Both the position numbers and the translations under genes were made by a program. This document shows positions 10,543 through 18,474 of a stretch of DNA of 64,000 nt, in pieces; the first letter of the stretch is position 1, and the number at the start of each line of letters is the position of its first letter. Origin of the DNA: Bacillus pumilus. Its GTDB lineage: Bacteria; Bacillota; Bacilli; Bacillales; Bacillaceae. Under the pieces are notes generated by a model. That model saw only the letters and a program-made list of their open reading frames with translations. It was not told where the DNA came from and ran no database searches. The stretch covers positions 1,798,001 to 1,862,000 of the forward strand of contig NZ_CP046128.1 of the NCBI RefSeq assembly GCF_038738535.1. The letters are read 5' to 3'.

Positions 10543-10578
10543 AAAAAACACTACCCTATAAAAAAGGTAGTGTTTTTT
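10543..10578. terminator. bidirectional terminator
   Basis: A 13-bp stem, AAAAAACACTACC (10543-10555) with GGTAGTGTTTTTT (10566-10578), lies between the convergent acetyltransferase and proA genes. The A-run and T-run on either side let it serve both strands. Confidence 0.85.
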
Positions 10579-10587
10579 GCATCTCTT

Positions 10588-11856
10588 CTAGCCTCTAATC
10601 TGGCCATCGCCAGATAGAAGCAGCTTCGTTGTCGTGAGTGCAGGAAGTCCCATCGGACCTCTTGCATGCAGTTTTTGAGTGGAGATGCCAATTTCAGCCC
10701 CGTATCCAAGTGCGCCGCCGTCTGTAAAGCGGGTAGATGCGTTATGATAAACCGCCGCCGCATCGACTGCGTTTAAAAACGTGAGTGCCTGCTTTTCATC
10801 TTCTGTCACGATGGCTTCTGAATGTTTTGTACCGTACTGATCAATATGGTGTATGGCTTCCTCGATTGAATCGACTACCTTTACTGCAAGATCAAGACTT
10901 AAATACTCATCTGCCCAGTCCACTTCCTCAGCAGGAATGGCGTTTGAAAAATGAGACAGTGCTGCCTCGTCACCATGTACAGTGACATGGTGCTCCAGCA
11001 GAGCTTCATTCAATGATGCAGCATTCTCTTTCAGCCAATCACGATGGATGATCAGCGTCTCAAGTGCATTACATACAGCCGGACGATTCGTTTTTGCATT
11101 GATGACAATCTCAATGGCTTTTTTTACATTGGCTGTTTGATCAATAAAGACATGGCAGTTTCCTGTCCCTGTTTCAAGGACGGGAATGGTGGATTGTTCA
11201 ACCACTGTTTTGATTAAAGAAGCTCCCCCTCGCGGAATTAAGACATCGATCCAATCTTTCAGATGGAACATCGCTTGAACCGATGAACGGTCTGTTTGTT
11301 CAATCAATTGCACCGCATCACGCGGGATCTTTGTTTGATCCAATGCTTCATGAATGACACGGACAATGGCTTTGTTGGAAGAAATAGCGGAGGAACCGCC
11401 TTTTAAAATCACTGCGTTACCTGCCTTGAGGGCAAGCCCTGCTGCATCGACAGTGACGTTCGGTCTCGCTTCATAGATCATCCCGATCACGCCGAGCGGT
11501 ACTCTTCGGCTTTTCACGTGCAAGCCGTTTTCAAGAGTCCATTCATCCAATATTTCTCCAACAGGATCTGTTAATCTCGTCACAAGCCGCAAACTTTCAG
11601 CAAACTCATGAATTCTTTCTTCATTTAACATTAAACGATCCAAGAGTGCCTCTGAGAAGCCCTTTTCCTTCCCGGCATCTACATCCTTTTGGTTCTCCTG
11701 TAAAATGAAGGTGCTTTTTTGTTCTAACGCTTCTGCTAGTTTAAGCAGCGCCTCGTTTTTATCCTCTGTATGAAGTAAACCTAGTTTTTTTGAAACGTGC
11801 TTTGCTTTTTTTGCTTTTTCTTTGACCGATGTGACAACTTCAGCTGTCAGTGTCAT
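10588..11856 (-). CDS. proA: gamma-glutamyl phosphate reductase
   Basis: ProA reduces gamma-glutamyl phosphate with NADPH to glutamate-5-semialdehyde, the second step of proline synthesis. The 422-residue protein has the aldehyde-dehydrogenase-like fold throughout. Recognisable pieces are EARPNVTVDAAGLALKAGNA, the cysteine-region motif AKTNRPAVCNALETL (catalytic Cys), and FTDGGALGYGAEIGISTQKL. A GGGAGG ribosome site precedes the ATG. It is the last gene of the proI-proB-proA operon, 18 bp behind proB. Channelling of the unstable intermediate from ProB is expected from family knowledge. Confidence 0.97.
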   Translation of the reverse strand: MTLTAEVVTSVKEKAKKAKHVSKKLGLLHTEDKNEALLKLAEALEQKSTFILQENQKDVDAGKEKGFSEALLDRLMLNEERIHEFAESLRLVTRLTDPVGEILDEWTLENGLHVKSRRVPLGVIGMIYEARPNVTVDAAGLALKAGNAVILKGGSSAISSNKAIVRVIHEALDQTKIPRDAVQLIEQTDRSSVQAMFHLKDWIDVLIPRGGASLIKTVVEQSTIPVLETGTGNCHVFIDQTANVKKAIEIVINAKTNRPAVCNALETLIIHRDWLKENAASLNEALLEHHVTVHGDEAALSHFSNAIPAEEVDWADEYLSLDLAVKVVDSIEEAIHHIDQYGTKHSEAIVTEDEKQALTFLNAVDAAAVYHNASTRFTDGGALGYGAEIGISTQKLHARGPMGLPALTTTKLLLSGDGQIRG

Positions 11857-11874
11857 GGAATTCCTCCCTTTTGG

Positions 11875-12993
11875 TTAGCAAACTGGTATCGATAAATCTA
11901 AATGACAAACAAACGCTTCAAGATCGACGACATGAACCACTTCATCCTGTAACGAGTCACTGTTCAGTGCAAGTTCATCAGATGGATAATTCACAATACC
12001 AAGCCCTATTTCTCTTCCATCTTGATCTAAAATACGGACGACATCGCCTTTTTTAAACGAACCCTTTACATTGACAATGCCATCGGAATCAAGGCATTTC
12101 TCGCGGTGCATGAGGTGCTCCTGTGATTTTTTTTGAACAACGATCTCGCCTTTTGGTCCAGAATGAAAGGCAATCCACTGCTTCTTGTAATTCAGCGGAG
12201 CTAAATTTTCATCAGCCGTAAAATAAGTGCCGTCCTCTGTCCCATTGATCGCTTTATCTAAAATGTGAGGCGTATCCGCTTTTCCTAAAAAGCCATTGAT
12301 GCCAGCGGCCATGGAAATTTTAAACGCATCGAGCTTTGATTTCATTCCGCCTGTGCCCACACTGCTGCCTGCATCTCCAGCCGCTGCTTCGATGTCTTCT
12401 GTGATGTCTGTGACTTCAAGAATTCTCTTTGCATTTGGGTTTGTATGCGGGTTATCTTCATACAAGCCATCAATATCAGATAAAATGGCAAGGAAATCCG
12501 CATCAATCAATCCAGCTACTTTTGCAGACAATGTATCGTTATCTCCGAACTTCAGCCGATTGATCGTCACTGTGTCATTTTCATTAATAATTGGAATGAT
12601 GCCTCGATCTAATAACACATTCATCGTGTTGCGCACATTTTGATAGCGTGTTTCATCGGAAAAATCACTTCTTGTGATTAAAAGCTGTGAGGCAATATAA
12701 CCGTGTGATAAAAATAAAGTAGAATATGATTCCATTAAAAGGCCTTGCCCAATTGAGGCAGATGCCTGTTTTTCCGGCAGTGTTTTGGGTCTATCGATAA
12801 ATCCTAGTTTTCGGTAACCAGCTGCAACCGCACCAGATGAAACCAAAATGACTTCGTGTCCTGCATCTTTGAGTTTCACAATTTGATTGACGAGGTTTTC
12901 TAGTTTTTTTAAACTAATCTCCCCTTGAAAGCTAGTAAGAGAGCTGCTTCCGATTTTCACAACAATTCGTTTTCTCTCTTTATCTGCGTACAC
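11875..12993 (-). CDS. proB: glutamate 5-kinase
   Basis: ProB phosphorylates glutamate at the gamma carboxyl, the committed and usually proline-inhibited step of proline synthesis. The protein has an N-terminal amino-acid-kinase domain (about residues 8-260, IVVKIGSSSLT, then LVSSGAVAAG and NENDTV) and a C-terminal PUA domain (about 275-350). The start codon is GTG with AAAGGAG upstream. At 372 residues it is slightly longer than B. subtilis ProB (about 365), owing to a short C-terminal extension. It lies between proI and proA, all on the minus strand, so it is probably transcribed from the promoter upstream of proI. Confidence 0.96.
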   Translation of the reverse strand: MYADKERKRIVVKIGSSSLTSFQGEISLKKLENLVNQIVKLKDAGHEVILVSSGAVAAGYRKLGFIDRPKTLPEKQASASIGQGLLMESYSTLFLSHGYIASQLLITRSDFSDETRYQNVRNTMNVLLDRGIIPIINENDTVTINRLKFGDNDTLSAKVAGLIDADFLAILSDIDGLYEDNPHTNPNAKRILEVTDITEDIEAAAGDAGSSVGTGGMKSKLDAFKISMAAGINGFLGKADTPHILDKAINGTEDGTYFTADENLAPLNYKKQWIAFHSGPKGEIVVQKKSQEHLMHREKCLDSDGIVNVKGSFKKGDVVRILDQDGREIGLGIVNYPSDELALNSDSLQDEVVHVVDLEAFVCHLDLSIPVC

Positions 12994-13020
12994 CTTATCA
13001 CTCCTTTACCTGAGCTCTAT

Positions 13021-13857
13021 TTATATAGATACTTTTTGTTTTTGCTGATTGCTGATCTCTTTTGATCGATTAGCAGCATGTTTGACGGCCTGCTTGATCG
13101 CTTCTCCACCGCCAAAATCATCTAATGCATTCAATCCAGCAGCCGTTGTTCCATTTGGTGACGTAATTTTCTCTCTTAGAGTAGAAGGGTCTTCTTCTGT
13201 TTCTTGCAGCATTTTCGCTGCACCGAGAAGTGTCTGCGTACCGATTTGGCGAGACAATTCCTTAGATAAACCTGCTTCTTCTCCCGCTTCTTCGATTCTC
13301 TCCATTAAGAAATAAAAATAGGCTGGGCCGCTTCCGGCAATTCCAGTGAAAATATCCATTTGCTCTTCCTGAATGGTATAGACTTCGCCCATTTCAGATA
13401 AAAGAGCCTGACTCATGCTGATATGGTCGTCTTTCACATAACGTCCAGCACATAAAGCGGTCGCTGAAGCCCCGATCGTACTTGACGTATTGGGCATCAC
13501 CCTCATAACAGGCTGCCCTTCATGCAGCATATCTTCAATATATGATTGCTTAACGCCTGCAAGGACAGACATGATCAGCTGGTCTCTCTGAATATGAGGT
13601 TTTAACGATTCAAGTGCTGTTTCAGCATCCTTTGGCTTCATGGCCAGGATCAACATATCCATTTCTTCAAAAGGAAAAGAATCCATTGTGGCTGTTTGTA
13701 TTCCGTATCGTTTCGTTAGTTCATTCAATCGATGTTGATTTTGTCTGTTTGTTGCGTAAATTTGGCCTAGCGGCATCTGTCCTGATCGCACAATCCCTGC
13801 AATCATTCCTTCCGCCATAGAACCTGCTCCAATGAAAGCAACTTTCTTTTGATCAAT
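13021..13857 (-). CDS. proI: pyrroline-5-carboxylate reductase
   Basis: ProI reduces 1-pyrroline-5-carboxylate to proline. The N-terminal Rossmann motif is VAFIGAGSMAEGMI, and the C-terminal dimer domain contains GIAGSGPAYFYFLME and TSPNGTTAAGL, both diagnostic. The start is unusual. No ATG, GTG or TTG stands near the strong ribosome site GGGAGAGG (13867-13874); the codon 9 nt downstream is ATT (13855-13857), preceded in frame by ATC. Starting at ATT gives 278 residues (IDQKKVAFIG with Met as the first residue), the length of B. subtilis ProI. An upstream GTG (13900-13902) would add 15 residues, has no ribosome site and lies at the inferred start of transcription. It is the first gene of proI-proB-proA, with 27 bp to proB. 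Confidence 0.93.
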   Translation of the reverse strand: MDQKKVAFIGAGSMAEGMIAGIVRSGQMPLGQIYATNRQNQHRLNELTKRYGIQTATMDSFPFEEMDMLILAMKPKDAETALESLKPHIQRDQLIMSVLAGVKQSYIEDMLHEGQPVMRVMPNTSSTIGASATALCAGRYVKDDHISMSQALLSEMGEVYTIQEEQMDIFTGIAGSGPAYFYFLMERIEEAGEEAGLSKELSRQIGTQTLLGAAKMLQETEEDPSTLREKITSPNGTTAAGLNALDDFGGGEAIKQAVKHAANRSKEISNQQKQKVSI

Positions 13858-13911
13858 GATATGGATCCTCTCCCTTGTTCGCTTTTTGTTCGTGTTTTTC
13901 ACACGTTAGTT

Positions 13912-13939
13912 ATCGTAACATGATGAGAAATCGTGTCAA
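13912..13939 (-). promoter_or_regulatory. sigma-A promoter of proI-proB-proA
   Basis: TTGACA (13934-13939) and TACGAT (13912-13917) on the minus strand have a 16-bp spacer. Transcription would begin near 13905, about 48 nt before the ATT codon, so there is no room for a T-box leader. A small hairpin (CGTGT-GAAAA-ACACG) lies in this leader. Confidence 0.7.
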
Positions 13940-14288
13940 GAAAGAGCTAGTGCTTTTCAAAAGTCCCGATTGTATAGCGAACCGCTTGCTATATGTATGC
14001 TGACTGCGCTTTTACGAAACAACAAATTAGATCAAAAGAACTATTCGTATTTGCATCATAGTACCCTTTCTTTCGACTGAATTCCCCATTTTATTTTTGA
14101 TTCGGTGACTTCAATTCTATTTTTTAGAAAGCGCTATCATTTTTAATGACTTTCTATTTTCCTATACGATGAATGTGCTTGAATCTTCCGATTAGACTAT
14201 TGACATATTTTAGAAAACATGTCCGTTGAAATGACATTTTACTGGTGATACGGTGAAAGAGAAACCAAGTGAAAAAGGAGCGTTCATA
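13940..14288. other. intergenic region between proI and P450 gene
   Basis: This AT-rich region separates two divergent genes. It contains a CcpA-like site at 14126-14139 and a weak sigma-A-like pair for the P450 gene (TTGAAA 14226-14231, 17 bp, TACGGT 14249-14254). No T-box core (GGTGGNACCGCG) was found on either strand and no small reading frame with a ribosome site was seen. Confidence 0.5.
14126..14139. promoter_or_regulatory. putative CcpA (cre) site
   Basis: AGAAAGCGCTATCA matches the cre consensus TGWAARCGYTWNCW at all but the first position. It lies about 150 bp upstream of the P450 start and about 270 bp from proI, so its target is unclear; the P450 gene is the nearer one. Confidence 0.45.
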
Positions 14289-15485
14289 ATGAAAGTGAAA
14301 GAAAACTATGTCAATGTCATTCCAATGAAAGAAATCCGTTCTACCGATGACCTTCTTTTCCCATTCCCTATTTACAATGAGCTACGTGCGCAGAGTGATA
14401 TGAGATATGATGAAACAAGAAAGTGCTGGGATCTCTTTCGATATGCGGATATCCAGTCTGTTCTCAAGCAGCCGAAAGTGTTCTCATCACAGCGAGGAAG
14501 AAGCACCTCGAAAACGAGTATTTTAACAATGGACCCTCCAAAACATACAAAGATGAGAGCACTCGTGAATAAAGCATTCACGCCAAAAGCGATCAAGCAA
14601 TTAGAAGGTAAGATTAAAGACCTGACACATGACCTGCTGCAACAAGTCAAGGATCAACGTACGTTTGATATCGTGCAAGATCTAGCAGCTCCCCTGCCTG
14701 TGATGATTATTGCTGAGCTTCTCGGTGCAGAGGTAAAAGATAGAGAACTGATTAAGAAACATTCTGATGCCCTAGTGGCAGGTGCTAAGGATGAATCAAA
14801 AGAAGCCATTCAGGCAGTTGTCGATATGCAGAAACGCGCAGAGGAAGAGCTGTCCTCTTATTTTGCTCACTTAATCCAAAAACGAAAAGACTCCCCTGCT
14901 GATGACCTGATCTCACTTCTCATTCAAGCGGAAATCGATGGTGAGCGTTTAACCGAGAATGAACTGCTTGGCTTTTGTATTCTATTACTTGTTGCTGGTA
15001 ATGAGACAACGACCAATTTAATTACAAATGCAGTACGACTGCTTACAGAGCAGCCGCATATCGCCGAAGCAGTACGGCAGGACCTCTCTCTTATTCCTCA
15101 ATTGACCGAGGAAACGTTACGCTATTACCCGCCTGTTCAAGCCATTGGGCGAATCGCGGCCGAGGATGTGGAGATTGCAGGCTCAAAAATTGAAAAAGGT
15201 GACTATCTCATTAGCTGGGTCGCTTCTGCAAATCGCGATGAACAGAAATTTGACGATCCAGATACGTTCCGCCTTGACCGGAAATCAAATCCGCATATGA
15301 GCTTTGGCTTTGGCATTCATTTTTGTCTCGGTGCACCGCTAGCCCGCCTTGAGAGCAACATTGCCCTTGAGGTTTTACTCCAGACGTTTCAAGACATCAC
15401 CTGTGCGGCAGATCAGCTAAAACCCATTCAAAGCACATTTGTTTTTGGGGTAAAAGAATTTCCTGTACAGGTCACCCGTTTTTAA
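14289..15485 (+). CDS. cytochrome P450, CYP109-like
   Basis: This is a soluble bacterial P450 monooxygenase that would need external ferredoxin/reductase partners, none of which are encoded nearby. Key motifs are all present: I-helix AGNETT (oxygen activation), EETLR (ExxR), and the haem loop FGFGIHFCLGAPLAR with the cysteine ligand. The ATG at 14289 has AAAAAGGAG 8 nt upstream, giving 398 residues, close to B. subtilis YjiB (CYP109B1, about 396), which hydroxylates fatty acids and terpenoids. An earlier in-frame start at 14253 lacks a ribosome site. The gene stands alone and is followed by its own terminator. The natural substrate is unknown. Confidence 0.88.
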   Translation: MKVKENYVNVIPMKEIRSTDDLLFPFPIYNELRAQSDMRYDETRKCWDLFRYADIQSVLKQPKVFSSQRGRSTSKTSILTMDPPKHTKMRALVNKAFTPKAIKQLEGKIKDLTHDLLQQVKDQRTFDIVQDLAAPLPVMIIAELLGAEVKDRELIKKHSDALVAGAKDESKEAIQAVVDMQKRAEEELSSYFAHLIQKRKDSPADDLISLLIQAEIDGERLTENELLGFCILLLVAGNETTTNLITNAVRLLTEQPHIAEAVRQDLSLIPQLTEETLRYYPPVQAIGRIAAEDVEIAGSKIEKGDYLISWVASANRDEQKFDDPDTFRLDRKSNPHMSFGFGIHFCLGAPLARLESNIALEVLLQTFQDITCAADQLKPIQSTFVFGVKEFPVQVTRF

Positions 15486-15509
15486 AAGTCCCTTTTGAGG
15501 GGCTTTTTC
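15484..15509 (+). terminator. terminator after P450 gene
   Basis: A hairpin of AAAAGTCCC with GGGGCTTTT followed by T-residues directly overlaps the P450 stop codon. Confidence 0.75.
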
Positions 15510-15613
15510 ATTTTCTTCAATTCATCATCTCTTTCTTACCTTCCATCTCCGAACATGCTAAAATAAAGTCCATACAAAGTGATAACGGAATGCAGAAAGG
15601 GAGCCAAAAATTC

Positions 15614-17656
15614 ATGACCGATTATACAGCAATGAAAGACGGAATATTCAAATCAGTTTGTTCGTTAGATTGCCCGGATCAGTGCGGTCTTTTGATACAT
15701 AAAGAAAATGGAAAGATCGTAAAAGTGCAGGGAGATCCAGACCACCCAGTTACCCAAGGCAACATATGCAACAAGGTGCGGAATGTCACAGCCCGTTTAT
15801 ATGATGAAAAACGGCTGACCACTCCTTTGAAACGTGTTGGACGCAAAGGCGATGGTCAATTTGCACCGATTACGTGGGAAGAAGCCATTGAAACCATTCG
15901 TCAAAAATGGACAAAGCTGGTTGAAGAAAAAGGTCCAGAAAGTATTCTGCCTTACAGCTTTTATGGGAACATGGGCAATCTGAATGCAGAAGGCATGGAC
16001 CGCCGCTTTTTCTATCGTCTTGGTTCAAGTCAGTTAGACCGGACCATCTGTCAGTCAGCAGGAACGACTGGCTATAAATATACAATGGGTGCAAGCATCG
16101 GGACAGACCCAGAAGACACCATTCATACGAAACTATTTATCTTTTGGGGCATCAATGCTGTGTCGACCAATATGCACCAAATCACCCTCGCACAAAAAGC
16201 GCGAAAGCAAGGAGCAAAGATTGTCGTGATTGATGTTCACAAGAACCAAACCGGACGGATGGCAGATTGGTTTATTCCGCTTCGACCTGGTACTGACAGC
16301 GCACTTGCCCTTGGCATCATGCATGTCCTTTTTAAAGAAGGACTGACAGATGAAGCCTTTTTAGAGGAATATACAACCGGTCATAAAGAGCTGCGCGAGC
16401 ATGTGAAGCAGTATGATCCAGACACCGTTGAGGGTATCACTGGGGTTTCTAAAGAGGACATCCTTACACTTGCGAGAATGTACGCAGAGACATCGCCATC
16501 TCTCATTCGCATTGGCAATGGTTTGCAGCACCATGATAATGGCGGGATGAGTATTCGAACCATTTCCTGCCTCCCTGCTCTGACTGGTCAATGGCTCTAC
16601 AAGGGCGGCGGTGCGATGAAATCAAACTCTTCTTTTCTCAGTTATAATGAAACCGCTCTTCAGCGGCCGGATCTGTTAAAGGAACGCACGCCAAGATCAT
16701 TTAATATGAATCAGCTAGGCAGTGTGCTGACGAATGCAGCGCCTTCCATTGATTCACTCTTTGTCTACTCGTGCAACCCAGCCGTTGTGACACCTGAAGC
16801 AAATAAAGTAAGAGAAGGTTTGCTGAGAGAGGACTTATTTACAGTGGTTCATGACCTATTTCTGACAGAGACAGCTGCGTATGCAGACATTGTCCTGCCG
16901 GCAACATCCGCTTTTGAAAATGAGGATTTCTATACATCATACTGGCACCATTATATTCAAATTCAAGAGCCGGTGATTGAACGCTATGGAGAAAGTAAAT
17001 CCAATACGGAAGTGTTCCGCCTGTTAGCCCATGCGATGGGCTTTGAAGATGAAGCCTTCCGCGAGACAGATGCGGAGCTCATGGAACAAGCCCTTCACCA
17101 TCCGGAAAATCCGCATTATGAGGACATTTCGTACGAAGCATTAAAAGAAAAGAAATGGATCAAAGCAAAACGAGGACCTTTCCAAGACTTAAAGCTCTCT
17201 ACTCCAAGCGGGAAAATTGAGCTTTATTCTGAACAAATGAAAAAAGACGGCTATCCAGCACTACCAACCTATATGCCCCTTTATCAGGAAAGTGAATATC
17301 CGCTTACCTTTATACCAGGTCCGAATCATAATTTTCTTAACTCAACCTTCTCACTTCATGAAAAGCATCAAAAGCTTGAGAAATTTCCTAAGCTTCATAT
17401 GAATGAACAAGATGCAAAGGCAAGACAGATTGAAGATGGTGACATGGTGCGTGTGCTGAATGATCGAGGAGAATGTGAGCTGGTCGTATCAGTCGGTCAA
17501 AATGTATTATCTGGTGTTGTGGTCAGTCAAGGATTATGGGCAGATCAAAAAGGCAAAAAACATTTAGTCAATGGATTAACACCAGATCGCTTGGCAGATA
17601 TGGGCGGCGGCGCGACGTTCTTTTCTGGCAGAGTGGAAGTTGAAAAATTATCATAG
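15614..17656 (+). CDS. yoaE: molybdopterin oxidoreductase (formate dehydrogenase-like)
   Basis: This is a member of the DMSO reductase/formate dehydrogenase superfamily that binds bis-molybdopterin guanine dinucleotide. The N-terminal 4Fe-4S motif is CSLDCPDQC and then NICNK, so four cysteines are in place. The metal-ligand region reads TICQSAGTTGY, where Cys or Ser may ligate Mo. The C-terminal dinucleotide-binding domain (DGDMVRVLNDRGE) is present. The ATG at 15614 has AAAGGGAG 10 nt upstream, giving 680 residues, the length I recall for B. subtilis YoaE; a start at 15590 is poorer. There is no Tat signal and no partner subunit gene, so it is probably a cytoplasmic single-subunit enzyme of unknown substrate. 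Confidence 0.82.
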   Translation: MTDYTAMKDGIFKSVCSLDCPDQCGLLIHKENGKIVKVQGDPDHPVTQGNICNKVRNVTARLYDEKRLTTPLKRVGRKGDGQFAPITWEEAIETIRQKWTKLVEEKGPESILPYSFYGNMGNLNAEGMDRRFFYRLGSSQLDRTICQSAGTTGYKYTMGASIGTDPEDTIHTKLFIFWGINAVSTNMHQITLAQKARKQGAKIVVIDVHKNQTGRMADWFIPLRPGTDSALALGIMHVLFKEGLTDEAFLEEYTTGHKELREHVKQYDPDTVEGITGVSKEDILTLARMYAETSPSLIRIGNGLQHHDNGGMSIRTISCLPALTGQWLYKGGGAMKSNSSFLSYNETALQRPDLLKERTPRSFNMNQLGSVLTNAAPSIDSLFVYSCNPAVVTPEANKVREGLLREDLFTVVHDLFLTETAAYADIVLPATSAFENEDFYTSYWHHYIQIQEPVIERYGESKSNTEVFRLLAHAMGFEDEAFRETDAELMEQALHHPENPHYEDISYEALKEKKWIKAKRGPFQDLKLSTPSGKIELYSEQMKKDGYPALPTYMPLYQESEYPLTFIPGPNHNFLNSTFSLHEKHQKLEKFPKLHMNEQDAKARQIEDGDMVRVLNDRGECELVVSVGQNVLSGVVVSQGLWADQKGKKHLVNGLTPDRLADMGGGATFFSGRVEVEKLS

Positions 17657-17663
17657 ACAGAAG

Positions 17664-17692
17664 AAAAGCCAGCAAAAACTGCTGGCTTTTTT
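17664..17692. terminator. bidirectional terminator
   Basis: A 10-bp stem, AAAAGCCAGC (17664-17673) with GCTGGCTTTT (17681-17690), and flanking A/T runs separate the convergent oxidoreductase and xynA genes. Confidence 0.88.
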
Positions 17693-17702
17693 TCATTTGG
17701 TT

Positions 17703-18386
17703 TTATCGAATAATCAGCTGGTTGGTCATCACATTTGCACTTCCATTGCTTCGGTAGCCTTCTACAGTTAATGCTGTTTCATACATTTTCCCCATTGGCA
17801 TACCTAGGCTTTCCCATTTTCTGAAATGCTCACTGACGGATACAGTTCCGCTCGTACGTTTTGTTTGACGTACACTCCAATATTGCTTAAAGGTAGCGTC
17901 CCCAATAATAGAAGGCTGGTTGACACGTAGCGTTTCATAAATGTCATATGTGCCTCCATCGGCATAAAATGATCCTTTATACGTTCCTGTTGGGCGATAG
18001 GTGCCCCATGACTCAACAATGTAGTATTCAGCTAATGGAGATTGTGTCCAGCCATAGACACATAAGTAGGAATTCCCGCCCGGGTTAAAGGCTGCGTTGT
18101 AATTGATGGAGATGTTGCCAAGTTGATGATGAGTTTTAGTGGAATCAAACTTCTTCCCTTTTCGAAACAAAGCATTTCCAATATTGTTCCATTGTGCGCT
18201 AAATGCTCCGCCATTATTGAGTGTCATTGAGGTATTTCCGTAATCCTTCCATAATTCAAAATCGTATCCGCTGTGTGTGCCTATTCTATTATCATAAATC
18301 GTTTCCGCATGAGCTGGTACAGCAGTCAGTGTCAGCACAAATCCAATACACATCACAAACAACAGCCTCAATCTTTTCAAATTCAT
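17703..18386 (-). CDS. xynA: secreted GH11 endo-1,4-beta-xylanase
   Basis: The enzyme cleaves the beta-1,4-xylan backbone outside the cell. A Sec signal peptide (residues about 1-27, ending AVPAHA before ET) precedes a single GH11 jelly-roll domain. The nucleophile Glu lies in [12 protein letters not shown] and the acid/base Glu in [10 protein letters not shown]. The 227-residue protein is very like the classical B. pumilus XynA I remember, which is the main clue to the species group; its C-terminus ends NQLIIR. It lies 88 bp downstream of xylB on the same strand. That places the extracellular xylanase next to xylose catabolism, unlike B. subtilis where I recall xynA being elsewhere. Confidence 0.95.
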   Translation of the reverse strand: MNLKRLRLLFVMCIGFVLTLTAVPAHAETIYDNRIGTHSGYDFELWKDYGNTSMTLNNGGAFSAQWNNIGNALFRKGKKFDSTKTHHQLGNISINYNAAFNPGGNSYLCVYGWTQSPLAEYYIVESWGTYRPTGTYKGSFYADGGTYDIYETLRVNQPSIIGDATFKQYWSVRQTKRTSGTVSVSEHFRKWESLGMPMGKMYETALTVEGYRSNGSANVMTNQLIIR

Positions 18387-18474
18387 TTTTCATCCCTCTC
18401 CTTTTTTCATCATATTATTCTGCCTTCTCTAAGATGAAACGAGCCCATCACCTCCTTTCATGTAACCTTTCTTG

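Noticed and set aside
13903-14252. Possible T-box leader of the proline operon
   Set aside because: No T-box core (GGTGGNACCGCG) or antiterminator pairing was found, and a good promoter lies only about 50 nt before the start codon.
14372-14650. Minus-strand frame within the P450 gene
   Set aside because: It is antisense to conserved P450 sequence and has no ribosome site.
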